Positions 25,325-34,175 of a DNA stretch of 64,000 bases are shown in pieces. Position 1 is the first letter of the stretch; each line of letters begins with the position of its first letter. The translations under genes were made by a program, and so were the position numbers. The notes under the pieces are model-generated. The model was not told where the DNA came from. It searched no databases and saw only the letters and a program-made list of their open reading frames with translations. The stretch is from Crystallibacter permensis (GTDB lineage: Bacteria; Actinomycetota; Actinomycetes; Actinomycetales; Micrococcaceae), in contig NZ_JAODLR010000013.1 in assembly GCF_025960875.1 (NCBI RefSeq), positions 62,001 through 126,000 on the forward strand. The letters are read 5' to 3'.

Positions 25325-26176
25325 TCAGTGGCTCAGCTGCATCCGTTGGAGGATCGTGGCGGAGATTTCCTCGACCGACATGGAGGCGGAGTTCATGGAG
25401 GGCACCCCGTTGGACCTGTACATCTCCTCGGCGTTACGCAGTTCGTAGCTGCATTGGGCCAGCGAGGCGTAGGTGGTGTCCGGGCGGCGTTCCTGGCGTA
25501 TCTGGCTCAGCCTGACCGGCAGGGAGGTCAGCCCAAAACATTTGTGGATATAGGGCAGCAGCGGATCAGGGAGCGACTGCCGGGAAAAATCCTCCTCGAT
25601 CAGGGGGAAGTTCGCAGCCAAAATCCCGTGCTGCAGCGCCAGATACATTGCTGTCGGAGTTTTACCGCACCGCGATGGGGCGATAAGGATCAGTGCCGCG
25701 CGCCCGAGGGCTCGGATGGACTGGCCGTCGTCATGTTCCATGGCGTACTCGACGGCGGTCATGCGGGACTGATAGCGGATGGCGTCGCCAACGCCGTGGG
25801 CCTTGCCCGGTTCTCCGCTCGCAGTTGCCTGCAGGGCACTCTCCAATTGTGCGATGTGGGCATCGTACAGGTCCACAAAGTGCCCCTTGCTCTGCGAGAG
25901 GATCGCGCGGATATCCCGAGTGACCGCCGTCGAGAAGACGATCGGCCGCCGCCCCGCGGCCGCGAGGCTGTCAATCGTGCCGACGACACGTCTTGCCTCC
26001 TCGGTGGTGGTGATAAAGGGGATGGTGCGGCGTTCGAACCGATGGCCGGGAAACTGGGTCAGCAAAGTGTTGCCCAGGGTCTCGGCGGTGATGCCAGTGC
26101 TGTTCGAGAGGAAGAAAACCACGGGAGCGGGGGCGCGCTCCGCCCCCGTGGTTTTGAGTTCGCTGGTGCTGGTCAA
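25325..26176 (-). CDS. PEP synthase (or PPDK) regulatory kinase/phosphorylase, DUF299 family
   Basis: A 283-residue bifunctional regulator that uses ADP to phosphorylate, and phosphate to dephosphorylate, a Thr beside the catalytic His of PEP synthase. The P-loop [17 protein letters not shown] (compare the usual SRxxKTP signature) and the N-terminal [15 protein letters not shown] are intact. The start I choose is TTG 26176, whose TTGA overlaps the ppsA stop by four bases; no ATG precedes the conserved N-terminus. Coupling to ppsA fits a one-to-one enzyme/regulator ratio and identifies the target. Confidence 0.92.
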   Translation of the reverse strand: MTSTSELKTTGAERAPAPVVFFLSNSTGITAETLGNTLLTQFPGHRFERRTIPFITTTEEARRVVGTIDSLAAAGRRPIVFSTAVTRDIRAILSQSKGHFVDLYDAHIAQLESALQATASGEPGKAHGVGDAIRYQSRMTAVEYAMEHDDGQSIRALGRAALILIAPSRCGKTPTAMYLALQHGILAANFPLIEEDFSRQSLPDPLLPYIHKCFGLTSLPVRLSQIRQERRPDTTYASLAQCSYELRNAEEMYRSNGVPSMNSASMSVEEISATILQRMQLSH

Positions 26177-28608
26177 CGGGTCTTGCCCGGATCTGCGCTT
26201 GAGACCGCGGAGCGGTTGCCGGTCCGGGCCAGGCGCAGCCAGGTATCCGTCACGGCGTCGGGGTTGAGCGAGATGGAGCTGATGCCCTGCTCCAGCAGCC
26301 ACTCGGCAAAGTCCGGATGGTCGCTGGGGCCCTGGCCGCAGATGCCGACGTACTTCCCGCGGGCACGGCAGGCGGCGATCGCCATCTCCAGGAGCTTCTT
26401 CACCGCGGGGTTGCGTTCGTCGAAGCCGCCGGCGACGAGTGCGGAGTCCCGGTCCAGGCCGAGGGTGAGCTGGGTCAGGTCATTGGAGCCGATGGAAAAG
26501 CCGTCGAAGTAGTCCAGGAACTCATCGGCCAGCAGGGCGTTGGCCGGCAGTTCGCACATCATAACGATCTGCAGCCCGTCCTCGCCCCGGCGCAGGCCGT
26601 TGGCGGCGAGCAGTTCGGTCACCCCCTGCGCCTCCTCGAGGGTGCGCACGAACGGGACCATGAGCTTGATGTTGGACAGGCCCATCTCGTTGCGCGCGAA
26701 CTTCAGGGCCTCGCACTCGAGCTCGAACGCCTTGCGGAATGACGGCGAGAGGTACCGGGAGGCACCGCGGTAGCCAATCATCGGGTTCTCTTCGACCGGC
26801 TCGAAGGCGGGGCCGCCGAGCAGGTTGGCGTACTCATTGGACTTGAAGTCCGAGAGCCGGATGATCACCGGTTCCGGCGCGAAGGCGGCGGCGATGGTGG
26901 CGATGCCCTCGGCCAGGCGGCGGACGTAGTAGTCCCGGGGCCCGTCGTAGGCGGCTGTCTTTTCCCGGATCTGCTGCACCGTGTAGTCGGACAGCGCTGC
27001 CGGGCGCTCGATCTCGCCTTCCAAGGCCAGCAGGGCGTTGGGGTGGATGCCGATCTGCCGGTTGATGATGAATTCCAGACGGGCCAGGCCGACGCCGCTG
27101 TGCGGGAGCCGGGAGAAGCTGAAGGCCTGTTCGGGGGTGCCTACGTTCATCATGATCTGAACCGGCGCCGGCGGCATTGTATCCACCGTGGTTTCGTGCA
27201 GCGTGTAATCGAGCAGCCCCTCGTAGACCAGTCCGGCCTCGCCCTCGGCGCAGGAGACGGTCACCGGTGCTCCGTCGGCCAGGATCCGGGACGCGTTTCC
27301 GGTCCCGACCACAGCCGGGATGCCCAGTTCCCGGGCAATGATCGCCGCGTGGCAGGTGCGACCGCCGCGGTCGGTCACGATCGCCGCGGCCTTCTTCATG
27401 ATCGGTTCCCAGTCCGGGTCGGTCATGTTCGCCACCAGGACGTCGCCGGGCTGGAACGAGGCCATCTGGTCGATCGAGGACAGCACACGCACCTGGCCGG
27501 CGCCGATCCGCTGGCCAATGGCCCGGCCTTCGGCCAGGACCTTGGAGTGCTCGTTGAGCTTGTACCGGGAAATGGTGCCGCTGGCCTGGCGGGACTGGAC
27601 GGTCTCTGGGCGGGCCTGCAGGATGTACAGTTCCCCGTCCACGCCGTCCTTGCCCCACTCAATGTCCATGGGGCGGCCATAATGGGCTTCGATCGCCACC
27701 GCGTGCCGGGCGAGCTGCTCAGCTTCGACATCGCTGAGGCTGAACCTGCCGCGCTGCTCGCGTGGCACGGGTACGAAATCGACCGTCCGGCCGACCTCCC
27801 GGGATTCGGTGTAGGTCATCTGGACGGCTTTTTCGCCGAGTCCGCGCTTCAGGATCGCCGGACGGCCCGCGGCCAGAGCGGGCTTGTACACGTAGAACTC
27901 GTCAGGATTCACGGCTCCCTGGACCACTGCTTCGCCTAGGCCGTAGGAGGAGGTGATGAACACGGCGTCGTTGAAGCCGGACTCGGTATCCATCGTGAAC
28001 ATCACGCCGGAGGTGCCGATGTCGGACCGGACCATGCGCTGGATACCGGCCGAGAGGGCAACCTCCGAATGGGTGAAACCGTGATGGACGCGGTAGGCAA
28101 TGGCCCGGTCATTGTAGAGCGAGGCAAAAACGTCCTTGATCGCGTGGAGGACGTTCTCCACGCCCCGGATGTTCAGGAAGGTCTCCTGCTGGCCGGCAAA
28201 GGAAGCATCCGGCAGGTCCTCGGCTGTGGCGCTGGAGCGCACCGCCCAGGACACCTCCGCATCCCCGCCGTGGCTTTCAACCAGCTGGCCGTACGCGGCC
28301 CGGATCTGCTCCTCGAAACCGGCCGGGAACGAAGTGTGGCAGATCAGGTCCCGGATCTGCGTGCCGGCCTGGGCCAGTGCGGTCACGTTGTCGCTGTCCA
28401 GGTCGTGGAGGATCGCGGCGATCCGATCGTCAAGGCCGGACTCGCCTAGGAAACGCCGGTAGGCGTCCGCCGTCGTGGCGAAACCGTCGGGAACCCTGAC
28501 CCCGGCCGTGGCCAGGCCGCGGATCATCTCCCCAAGGGAGGCGTTTTTGCCCCCGACCTTCTCAAGGTCGGACAGGCCAAGTTCGGAAAACCAAAGAACG
28601 TCGGTCAT
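26173..28608 (-). CDS. ppsA: phosphoenolpyruvate synthase (pyruvate, water dikinase)
   Basis: Makes PEP, AMP and phosphate from pyruvate and ATP for gluconeogenesis. The 811-residue length is normal. The N-terminal ATP-grasp domain ([40 protein letters not shown]) is followed by the phosphohistidine domain with the catalytic His in [24 protein letters not shown], and the PEP/pyruvate barrel with [17 protein letters not shown] and [14 protein letters not shown] 28608 has AGGAG 11 bases upstream. Its regulator gene is coupled downstream. Upstream lie a permease remnant and a glycine riboswitch. Confidence 0.96.
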   Translation of the reverse strand: MTDVLWFSELGLSDLEKVGGKNASLGEMIRGLATAGVRVPDGFATTADAYRRFLGESGLDDRIAAILHDLDSDNVTALAQAGTQIRDLICHTSFPAGFEEQIRAAYGQLVESHGGDAEVSWAVRSSATAEDLPDASFAGQQETFLNIRGVENVLHAIKDVFASLYNDRAIAYRVHHGFTHSEVALSAGIQRMVRSDIGTSGVMFTMDTESGFNDAVFITSSYGLGEAVVQGAVNPDEFYVYKPALAAGRPAILKRGLGEKAVQMTYTESREVGRTVDFVPVPREQRGRFSLSDVEAEQLARHAVAIEAHYGRPMDIEWGKDGVDGELYILQARPETVQSRQASGTISRYKLNEHSKVLAEGRAIGQRIGAGQVRVLSSIDQMASFQPGDVLVANMTDPDWEPIMKKAAAIVTDRGGRTCHAAIIARELGIPAVVGTGNASRILADGAPVTVSCAEGEAGLVYEGLLDYTLHETTVDTMPPAPVQIMMNVGTPEQAFSFSRLPHSGVGLARLEFIINRQIGIHPNALLALEGEIERPAALSDYTVQQIREKTAAYDGPRDYYVRRLAEGIATIAAAFAPEPVIIRLSDFKSNEYANLLGGPAFEPVEENPMIGYRGASRYLSPSFRKAFELECEALKFARNEMGLSNIKLMVPFVRTLEEAQGVTELLAANGLRRGEDGLQIVMMCELPANALLADEFLDYFDGFSIGSNDLTQLTLGLDRDSALVAGGFDERNPAVKKLLEMAIAACRARGKYVGICGQGPSDHPDFAEWLLEQGISSISLNPDAVTDTWLRLARTGNRSAVSSADPGKTR

Positions 28609-28723
28609 GGGGGTTGTGCTCCTATGCGTGAACGCGCTGATCAGCGCTGTGAACGAAATCGGTAATGCCCAGGGCTGTCCGGGCGGAGTCTGGCGGTATG
28701 GGTGGGTGCCTGACCTGGCAGGA

Positions 28724-28944
28724 CTATCTGGCTTCCACCGTGGCGGAGTTCTCGCGGGCTTCGGTGTCGTGCCGGGCTTTGGCGTCTAGGTCGGCGCGGA
28801 ACGCCGCGAAGCGGGCCAGATGCGCTGGCCTGCGGCGAAGTTGATGGCCCCGCCGATCGCGATCAGCTGGATATGGCGGTTGGAGAGCTGGTGCTCAAGG
28901 TGGGGGGCTTCACCCACCGCAGTGGAGCCAGGTGGAACGGTCAT
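28724..28944 (-). pseudogene. internally deleted amino-acid permease gene (APC superfamily), downstream of glycine riboswitch
   Basis: ATG 28944 has GGAG six bases upstream (an in-frame ATG at 28956 is also possible). The first part reads MTVPPGSTAVGEAPHLEHQ and then LSNRHIQLIAIGGAI, which is the N-terminus of CycA/GABA-type APC permeases before their first helix. Right after GGAI the likeness ends, and the frame stops at 28786. In another frame, down to TAG 28724, a charged sequence [20 protein letters not shown] resembles a permease C-terminal tail. The simplest reading is one internal deletion of most of the gene (over 1 kb) with a frame shift. The original substrate was likely glycine or a similar amino acid, given the riboswitch. 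Confidence 0.75.
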
Positions 28945-28961
28945 GAGGAACTCCATCGTTC

Positions 28962-28983
28962 AAGTGCCACTGCCGTGGCACTT
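28962..28983 (-). promoter_or_regulatory. hairpin between glycine riboswitch and permease-remnant start (expression platform)
   Basis: AAGTGCCAC pairs perfectly with GTGGCACTT around a four-base loop. On the minus strand it ends about six bases before the GGAG of the 28944 start and has no T-run, so it would more likely control translation or RNA folding than transcription ending. Confidence 0.5.
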
Positions 28984-29000
28984 TGATTCGGGCTCCTCCC

Positions 29001-29196
29001 CGCTCTGTCATGGACCTGAGAGATTCCGCGTCCCCTGCTCTCGCAGGCGCCGCTTGCACCGTCGGTGAGCCAGGCTGCTGCCTGACTGCTTTCCAGAGTT
29101 GCCTATCCGCGGCGGTACTTGGGCCTGAGAGATTCCCGGGGAGGGTTTGCTCCTACGGCGCCTGCTGAATGTACCGGCAGGACTCTCCCGCCGCAG
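29001..29196 (-). ncRNA. tandem (two-aptamer) glycine riboswitch
   Basis: On the minus strand, aptamer 1 has GCGGGAGAGTCCTGCC, the core GGCGCCGTAGGAGCAAACC, and GGGAATCTCTCAGGCCCAAG with GTACCGC. The linker CAACTCTGGAAAGC, typical of tandem glycine riboswitches, leads to aptamer 2 with CACCGACGGTGCAAGC, GCGAGAGCAGGGGACGC and GGAATCTCTCAGGTCCATGACAGAG. Both aptamers keep the conserved AATCTCTCAGG element. It should sense glycine cooperatively. What follows is a hairpin, the broken permease gene, and then ppsA about 390 bases on. Confidence 0.93.
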
Positions 29197-29502
29197 ATCA
29201 TAAGCACTGCCCACCTCTAGGTGAGCAGGCTCACACCGTAGCGCGCAGGGGTGGAATCGTGCAAGCAAACTGCGTGAATCGCTTTATTTTTCGCAATGCA
29301 GGGGCAATTGTGACAGAACGGAAGCAATAACCGGCGCCAGGTACGAACTGCTATGCAGCGGAACCGGCTACGTCGCGGTCGGAAAGATGGCTTCGGCACG
29401 TTCTGTGCCCGTTCCCCGCGGAGGATGCGCGGCGTACGCTGGAGAATACTTCTGAAAGGTCCGGGCGGGGCGGGCCCGGACAGCTTCCTTCCGGGAACAG
29501 AC

Positions 29503-30690
29503 ATGGCGCATGCACAAGCCCGCGGCGGCCAGCGTCGGCTGGCCGGAATCGTCTGCGTGCTGTGCCTGTTTGTGCCGCAGCCGGTTTTGGAAGCCGGCAA
29601 GCTGCCCTCACACTCGGCAAGTCCCCCCACCGCTGTCGTGACCGCTGTGCCCGCCGTCGGGCTGGTGCCGCGGGACATCGAAATTGTCTCGCCGCCGGTG
29701 ATTGCGGGCGAGCCCGTGGTGGGCGGGGAGCTGTCTTTGGAAGGCTTCGAATTCTCCGCGCCGGGCTCCGTCCTCACTTACCACTACAGCTGGCGGGACA
29801 CACTGGACGGGCACCCCGACGGCTACCACCGCGTCTTGTCCCTGACTCCGGATTGGCGCGGCGTGACCCTCACCGGCAATGTCGAGGCTTCGGCGGACGA
29901 CTATGAAACGACGCCCGCACCGGCCCGGCCGGTCCGGGTCTATTCGCGGACCTTCTCCCCGGACAACCGCAGCGAATTCTTTGCCCGCACGCGGGACGGA
30001 TCCCTCTGGTTTATTCCGTCATCCCCGGCAGGCCGGCTGGGAACGGCAAGTTCCGGGGCCGGGAAGTGGCCCAAGGCCAGGGCAATGGACTCGGCAGGCG
30101 ATTTCGACGGCGACGGCCGCCACGACCTCCTCACCCTGCACCGGAACGGCGTGCTGGTGCTGCATCCCGGCGACGGCTACGGCGGGACCAAACCGCTCCG
30201 GGTACTCGGCTCGGACTGGCCAGGCGTGCGCGATTTCTTCCTGCCCGGCGACTTCGACGGCGATTCCCGTCCCGACGTCATTACCCGCGACCACGAAGGG
30301 GCGCTGTGGCTGCATCGGGGACACGCTTCTGGCCTGCGGCCGCGGACGCTGATCCTGCACGGCATCCGCCCGCCGGCCCGTGTCTTCTCCCCCGGCGACT
30401 TCGACGGCGATGGAACGGCCGACATCATGTCGCTGGACGCCGTCGGAAGATTCTGGCTGCTGGCCGGGACCGGCAGCGGGCAGGTCGAGGACCCGGTGCA
30501 GGCAGGCGGCGTTAGGTTCAGGGTGATGTCCGTGGCCACGCCCGGCGACTTCAATGCGGACGGATTCCCCGACCTGATTGTCCTCAACGCGGCCGGGATG
30601 CTGCTGCTTCTGCCGGGCACGGGCGACGGCACAATAGGTTTGCCGGTGCCGCTGGGCATTGCCGGGCGGGGCGTGGTGGAGCTGTTCTGA
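29503..30690 (+). CDS. secreted FG-GAP/VCBS repeat protein
   Basis: A 395-residue exported protein from ATG 29503: the signal-like N-terminus has RRLAGIVCVLCLFV followed by an Ala-rich cleavage region. An in-frame ATG at 29425 is an alternative start. After a short Ig-like beta domain (about residues 50-135, with GEPVVGGELSLEGFEFSAPGSVLTYHYSW), at least four FG-GAP repeats carry Ca2+-type loops: GDFDGDGRHDLL, GDFDGDSRPDVI, GDFDGDGTADIM and GDFNADGFPDLI. These form a beta-propeller. No enzymatic domain is visible; it may bind cell-wall or foreign glycans. The 306 bases upstream of it back to the riboswitch hold nothing else I can see. Confidence 0.85.
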   Translation: MAHAQARGGQRRLAGIVCVLCLFVPQPVLEAGKLPSHSASPPTAVVTAVPAVGLVPRDIEIVSPPVIAGEPVVGGELSLEGFEFSAPGSVLTYHYSWRDTLDGHPDGYHRVLSLTPDWRGVTLTGNVEASADDYETTPAPARPVRVYSRTFSPDNRSEFFARTRDGSLWFIPSSPAGRLGTASSGAGKWPKARAMDSAGDFDGDGRHDLLTLHRNGVLVLHPGDGYGGTKPLRVLGSDWPGVRDFFLPGDFDGDSRPDVITRDHEGALWLHRGHASGLRPRTLILHGIRPPARVFSPGDFDGDGTADIMSLDAVGRFWLLAGTGSGQVEDPVQAGGVRFRVMSVATPGDFNADGFPDLIVLNAAGMLLLLPGTGDGTIGLPVPLGIAGRGVVELF

Positions 30691-30711
30691 GCAGGCTGCA
30701 TTCGGCCTGTG

Positions 30712-31050
30712 TCAGGCACCGTCGCGCGGGGCGTACATGAGTACCGCCACCCCGGCCAGTGCAATCGCGGCCCCGATGTAGTCCCAGCGGTCCGGCCGGA
30801 AACCGTCCATCACCATGCCCCAGGCCAGCGAGCCGGCGATAAAGATCCCGCCGTAGCCGGCCAGGACCCGGCCGAAATTGGCATCCGGTTGGAAAGCCGC
30901 GATGAAGCCGTAGGCACCCAAGGCCATGACCCCCAGCCCGGCAAACCACCAGGCCCGGTCTTCGCGCACCGCCTGCCAGATCAGCCAGGCACCGCCGATC
31001 TCGGCGAGGGCGGCCAGGGCGAAGAGCAGGACGGACTTGGCGATGGTCAT
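30712..31050 (-). CDS. YnfA family (UPF0060) small membrane protein
   Basis: A 112-residue protein with four hydrophobic helices, the UPF0060/YnfA pattern. The features [45 protein letters not shown] and [21 protein letters not shown] match closely. YnfA proteins are small multidrug-resistance-like exporters. ATG at 31050. It converges on the FG-GAP gene and stands alone. Confidence 0.92.
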   Translation of the reverse strand: MTIAKSVLLFALAALAEIGGAWLIWQAVREDRAWWFAGLGVMALGAYGFIAAFQPDANFGRVLAGYGGIFIAGSLAWGMVMDGFRPDRWDYIGAAIALAGVAVLMYAPRDGA

Positions 31051-31099
31051 GCGTCAATTCTCGCCTACGCCGGGCAGCTCAAGTCCAACCCCTTGGACC

Positions 31100-32098
31100 T
31101 CAGGCTTCGGCCTTGCCCTGCCGCCAGTAACCCATGAAGGCCACCTGCTTGCGGTCGATGCCGACGTCCCGCACCAGGTAACGGCGCAGCTCACGGATCA
31201 CCGCGGCCTCGCCGGCAATCCAGGCGTAGAACGGCCGCGTGGATTCCACCGTGGTTTCCCACAGGATGACGTTGTCGATGTCCACGTCCTCTGGCTCGTA
31301 GCCCTCGCCCTGCCGCAGGCCGGCACCGGGAACAAGGACGGCATTCCGCACCGCCGCATCGAGCAGCTCGCCGTGCGGACGGCCGCCGCGCGCCAGCCAC
31401 TGCACTTCCATGTCGGCCACGGTCACCAGCTCCTGGAAGTCCGCGGCGTCAGGCACTTCGAGGATAGCGTTGCCGGTCATGTCCGCCGGCAGGGCGGCCA
31501 GGATGGCGGCGATCGCCGGGACAGCGGTCTCATCGCCGGCCAGCAGCACATGCGACGCCAGGCCGGGACGCCACTCGATGCCCCCGTAGTTCTTGGCCGT
31601 GGTGCAGTTGACGGCGCCGGCGTTGGGCCCGATGATCGTGACCCGGTCTCCGGCCACCGCACGGTCCGCCCACATCGAGGCGGGCCCGCCCTTGCCGTCG
31701 TCGTCGAAATGCATCACAAAGTCGACGTCGAGCTCCGGAGTCTTCCCGTAGCGGAAGTCGCGGACCGTGTAGGTGCGCATGGAGCCGCGCGTGCGCTCGT
31801 CGAGCGACAGCCAGTGCTGGTACCAGCCTCCGGTCAGCGCGGTGGCGCCCGGGCCGGATTCCGGCGCGCGGGGGTCACCGAAAGGCGGCAGCGGGATTTC
31901 GCGACCGTCCGTATCCAGGGCGGGAACCACCACCTTGATGCGCAGGTCCAGCGTGGGGCCGTCGACGCCGAAAAGCCTGAGCCCTTCTCCGGCGAAGGTG
32001 ATCCGGCGGAAGTTCGGCGACAATTCCCGCACGGCTGCGACGGCGACGTCGAAAGCCAGGACGGGGGTGACTGCTGTTTCGGTGGCGAGTGCCGTCAT
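31100..32098 (-). CDS. siderophore-interacting protein (FAD-binding ferric reductase)
   Basis: A 332-residue cytosolic flavoprotein of the SIP/ViuB family that reduces ferric-siderophores to release iron. The N-terminal FAD-binding barrel has RRITFAGEGLRLFG and the flavin motif RTYTVRDFR; the C-terminal NAD(P)H domain has LLAGDETAVPAIAAIL and ends YVVRDVGIDRKQVAFMGYWRQG-like (conserved GYWRxG end). ATG 32098 has GGAG upstream. It is the last gene of the iron uptake operon, 37 bases after the ATPase gene. Confidence 0.93.
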   Translation of the reverse strand: MTALATETAVTPVLAFDVAVAAVRELSPNFRRITFAGEGLRLFGVDGPTLDLRIKVVVPALDTDGREIPLPPFGDPRAPESGPGATALTGGWYQHWLSLDERTRGSMRTYTVRDFRYGKTPELDVDFVMHFDDDGKGGPASMWADRAVAGDRVTIIGPNAGAVNCTTAKNYGGIEWRPGLASHVLLAGDETAVPAIAAILAALPADMTGNAILEVPDAADFQELVTVADMEVQWLARGGRPHGELLDAAVRNAVLVPGAGLRQGEGYEPEDVDIDNVILWETTVESTRPFYAWIAGEAAVIRELRRYLVRDVGIDRKQVAFMGYWRQGKAEA

Positions 32099-32135
32099 CG
32101 TGATTCTCCGTTCGAAGGGGCGTGCTTGGCGGCGG

Positions 32136-32951
32136 TCATGCTGCGGACGGCATGCTGCCGCCGTTGCTGTGGTGGCGTCCTACCGGGACGACCATCGGCG
32201 TGCCGGACACCGGATCCGGAATGACGCGGGATTCGAGCCCGAAAACGTCGGACACCAGCTGCTCGGTCACGACGTCCGACGGCGGGCCCTCGGCCACCAC
32301 CTCGCCGGCCTTCATGGCGATCAGATGGTCCGCGTAGCGCGCGGCCAGGTTCAGGTCGTGCAGCACAATGGCCACGGTGGTGCCCTTGCGCCGGTTCAGG
32401 TCCGTGACCAGGTCCAGCACTTCGATCTGGTGCGTGACATCCAGGAAGGTGGTGGGCTCGTCCAGCAGCAGGATGTCCGTTTCCTGGGCCAGGGCCATGG
32501 CGATCCAGACCCGCTGGCGCTGGCCGCCGGAGAGCTCGTCCACGTCCCGCCCGGCCAGCTCTTCCGTGTCCGTTGCCGCCATGGCCGCATTCACGGCGTC
32601 GTCGTCCTTGGCGGCCCACTGGCGGAACCAGCCCTGGTGCGGGTAGCGGCCGCGGCCCACCAGCTCGGCGACGCTGATCCCGTCCGGCGCCGTGGGCGTC
32701 TGCGGGAGCAGGCCGAGGACCCGGGCCACCTCGCGGGTGGAACGGGCGTGGATGTCCTTGCCGTCCAGCATCACCGTACCGGCGGTGGGCTTGAGCAGCC
32801 GGGCGAGCCCGCGCAGCAGGGTGGACTTCCCGCAGGCGTTGGCGCCCACAATGATGGACACCTGCCCCGCCGGCAGTTCCACGGTAAGATCCTGCACCAC
32901 GGTGCGCTGGTCATAGCCCAGCGTGAGGTTCCGGGACTGGAGAGTGCGCAT
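32136..32951 (-). CDS. iron-siderophore ABC transporter ATPase (FecE/FepC type)
   Basis: A 271-residue ATPase that powers ferric-siderophore uptake. Walker A is GANACGKST, the ABC signature LSGGQRQRVWIAMALAQ, Walker B DILLLDEPTTFLDV, and the switch His is in VLHDLNLAARYAD. ATG 32951 abuts the permease stop at 32952. The QTPTAPDGISVAELVGRGRYPHQGW stretch is typical of the FepC group. Confidence 0.94.
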   Translation of the reverse strand: MRTLQSRNLTLGYDQRTVVQDLTVELPAGQVSIIVGANACGKSTLLRGLARLLKPTAGTVMLDGKDIHARSTREVARVLGLLPQTPTAPDGISVAELVGRGRYPHQGWFRQWAAKDDDAVNAAMAATDTEELAGRDVDELSGGQRQRVWIAMALAQETDILLLDEPTTFLDVTHQIEVLDLVTDLNRRKGTTVAIVLHDLNLAARYADHLIAMKAGEVVAEGPPSDVVTEQLVSDVFGLESRVIPDPVSGTPMVVPVGRHHSNGGSMPSAA

Positions 32952-34175
32952 TTAGCCTCCTCGGCCGACGCGGTTGGTAGTGACCAGCAGCCAGAGCAGG
33001 AACGGCGCGCCGAGAGCACCGGTCACCACTCCAACCGGCAACGCCGTGCCGTTGGTCAGGAACATGGGAATCAGGTTGGCTGCGGCGAAATCCGCGGCGA
33101 GCACGATCACCGCGCCGACACCGGCCGCGGCCACCAGCGAACCGGCCCCGCCCAGCAGCCGGCGGGCAATCGGCCCGGCCAGGAACGCCACGAAAGCCAC
33201 CGGTCCGGCTGCCGCAGTAGCGACGGCGGCCAGCAGCACTGCCGTGACCACCAGTCCCAGCCGGGCAGGGCCTACGCGAACGCCCAGGCCAGCGGCGGCG
33301 TCGTCGCCCAGTTCCAGACCGCGGAGGCTGCGCGAGAGCATCGCCACGGCCGGAAGCAGCAGCACCAGGCTGGCGGCGAGCACGGCCACGCGGTCCCAGT
33401 TGCTGGAGTTCAGCGAGCCGTTGAGCCAGACCAGCGCGCCCTGCGCCGTGCGGATATCCGTGCGCGTCATCAGGTAGCCGACCACCGCCTGCATGATCGC
33501 GGCGAACCCGATGCCGATCAGGATCAGCCGCGCGCTGGCTCCGCCGGAGACCCCGGAGCGGTGCGACACCAGGTAGATCAGCAAGGCGATCGCCAGCGCG
33601 CCGATCATCGCAGCGGCCGAGACGGCCACGCCGGTCAGCCCGAAAACCACCATGGCGGCCACGGCCGAAGCACTGGCGCCGTAGCTGATTCCGATGATGT
33701 CGGGACTGGCCAGCGGGTTGCGCAGCATAGTCTGGAAGATCGTGCCGGCCAAGCCGAACGCCACGCCGATCAACGTTCCGGTGACCGCCCGCGGCAGCTT
33801 GTTCTCCATCACGATGAAGCTCGCGCCCGGAATGTCCGCGCCGCCGAGCAGCCGGAAAAAGTCGGGAATCGTCACGGTGTAGCTGCCGAGCAGGACATTG
33901 ACAAAGAAGAGAATAACGACGGCGGCGCCCAATGCCGCAACCACAACGCGGCGTCGGCGCTGGCGGGCGGAGTGGTGCTGGCGGCCGGCAGGGCGCTTTC
34001 CTATGGAACCGGTGCCGCTCCCACCTGCGCCAGCGGTGCCGCCCTCCCCTGCGCCAGATCGTCCCTGGCGGTCCGGCGTGCCTTGCGCGAGGGACGATGT
34101 CGTAGCTAAGGAACGATCTCGCGTCCCCGCCTTCACAGCATCGGCCGCATCCGCACCTTGCAGAACCTTGCTCAC
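32952..34175 (-). CDS. iron-siderophore ABC permease, FecCD family (second subunit)
   Basis: A 407-residue membrane protein. GTG 34175 overlaps the stop of the preceding permease by four bases (GTGA). The first 85 residues are hydrophilic and Gly/Ser/Arg-rich, unusually long for the family and without clear function; a start further inside is possible. About ten helices follow. FecCD signatures are FQTMLRNPLASPDIIGISYGASASAV and ELGDDAAAGLGVRV, which docks onto the ATPase. It partners with the permease encoded just upstream. Confidence 0.9.
   Translation of the reverse strand: MSKVLQGADAADAVKAGTRDRSLATTSSLAQGTPDRQGRSGAGEGGTAGAGGSGTGSIGKRPAGRQHHSARQRRRRVVVAALGAAVVILFFVNVLLGSYTVTIPDFFRLLGGADIPGASFIVMENKLPRAVTGTLIGVAFGLAGTIFQTMLRNPLASPDIIGISYGASASAVAAMVVFGLTGVAVSAAAMIGALAIALLIYLVSHRSGVSGGASARLILIGIGFAAIMQAVVGYLMTRTDIRTAQGALVWLNGSLNSSNWDRVAVLAASLVLLLPAVAMLSRSLRGLELGDDAAAGLGVRVGPARLGLVVTAVLLAAVATAAAGPVAFVAFLAGPIARRLLGGAGSLVAAAGVGAVIVLAADFAAANLIPMFLTNGTALPVGVVTGALGAPFLLWLLVTTNRVGRGG

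Noticed and set aside
28786-28956. Reading the short frame after the riboswitch as a regulatory leader peptide
   Set aside because: Its first part is plainly the APC permease N-terminus, so a deletion remnant explains it better than a designed leader peptide.
29425-29502. Longer N-terminus for the FG-GAP protein from ATG 29425
   Set aside because: Possible, but it would bury the hydrophobic signal segment behind an Arg-rich lead; kept only as an alternative.
31773-34109. 778-codon plus-strand open frame opposite the iron uptake operon
   Set aside because: Low-complexity shadow frame with no hydrophobic or catalytic pattern; the minus strand encodes known proteins.
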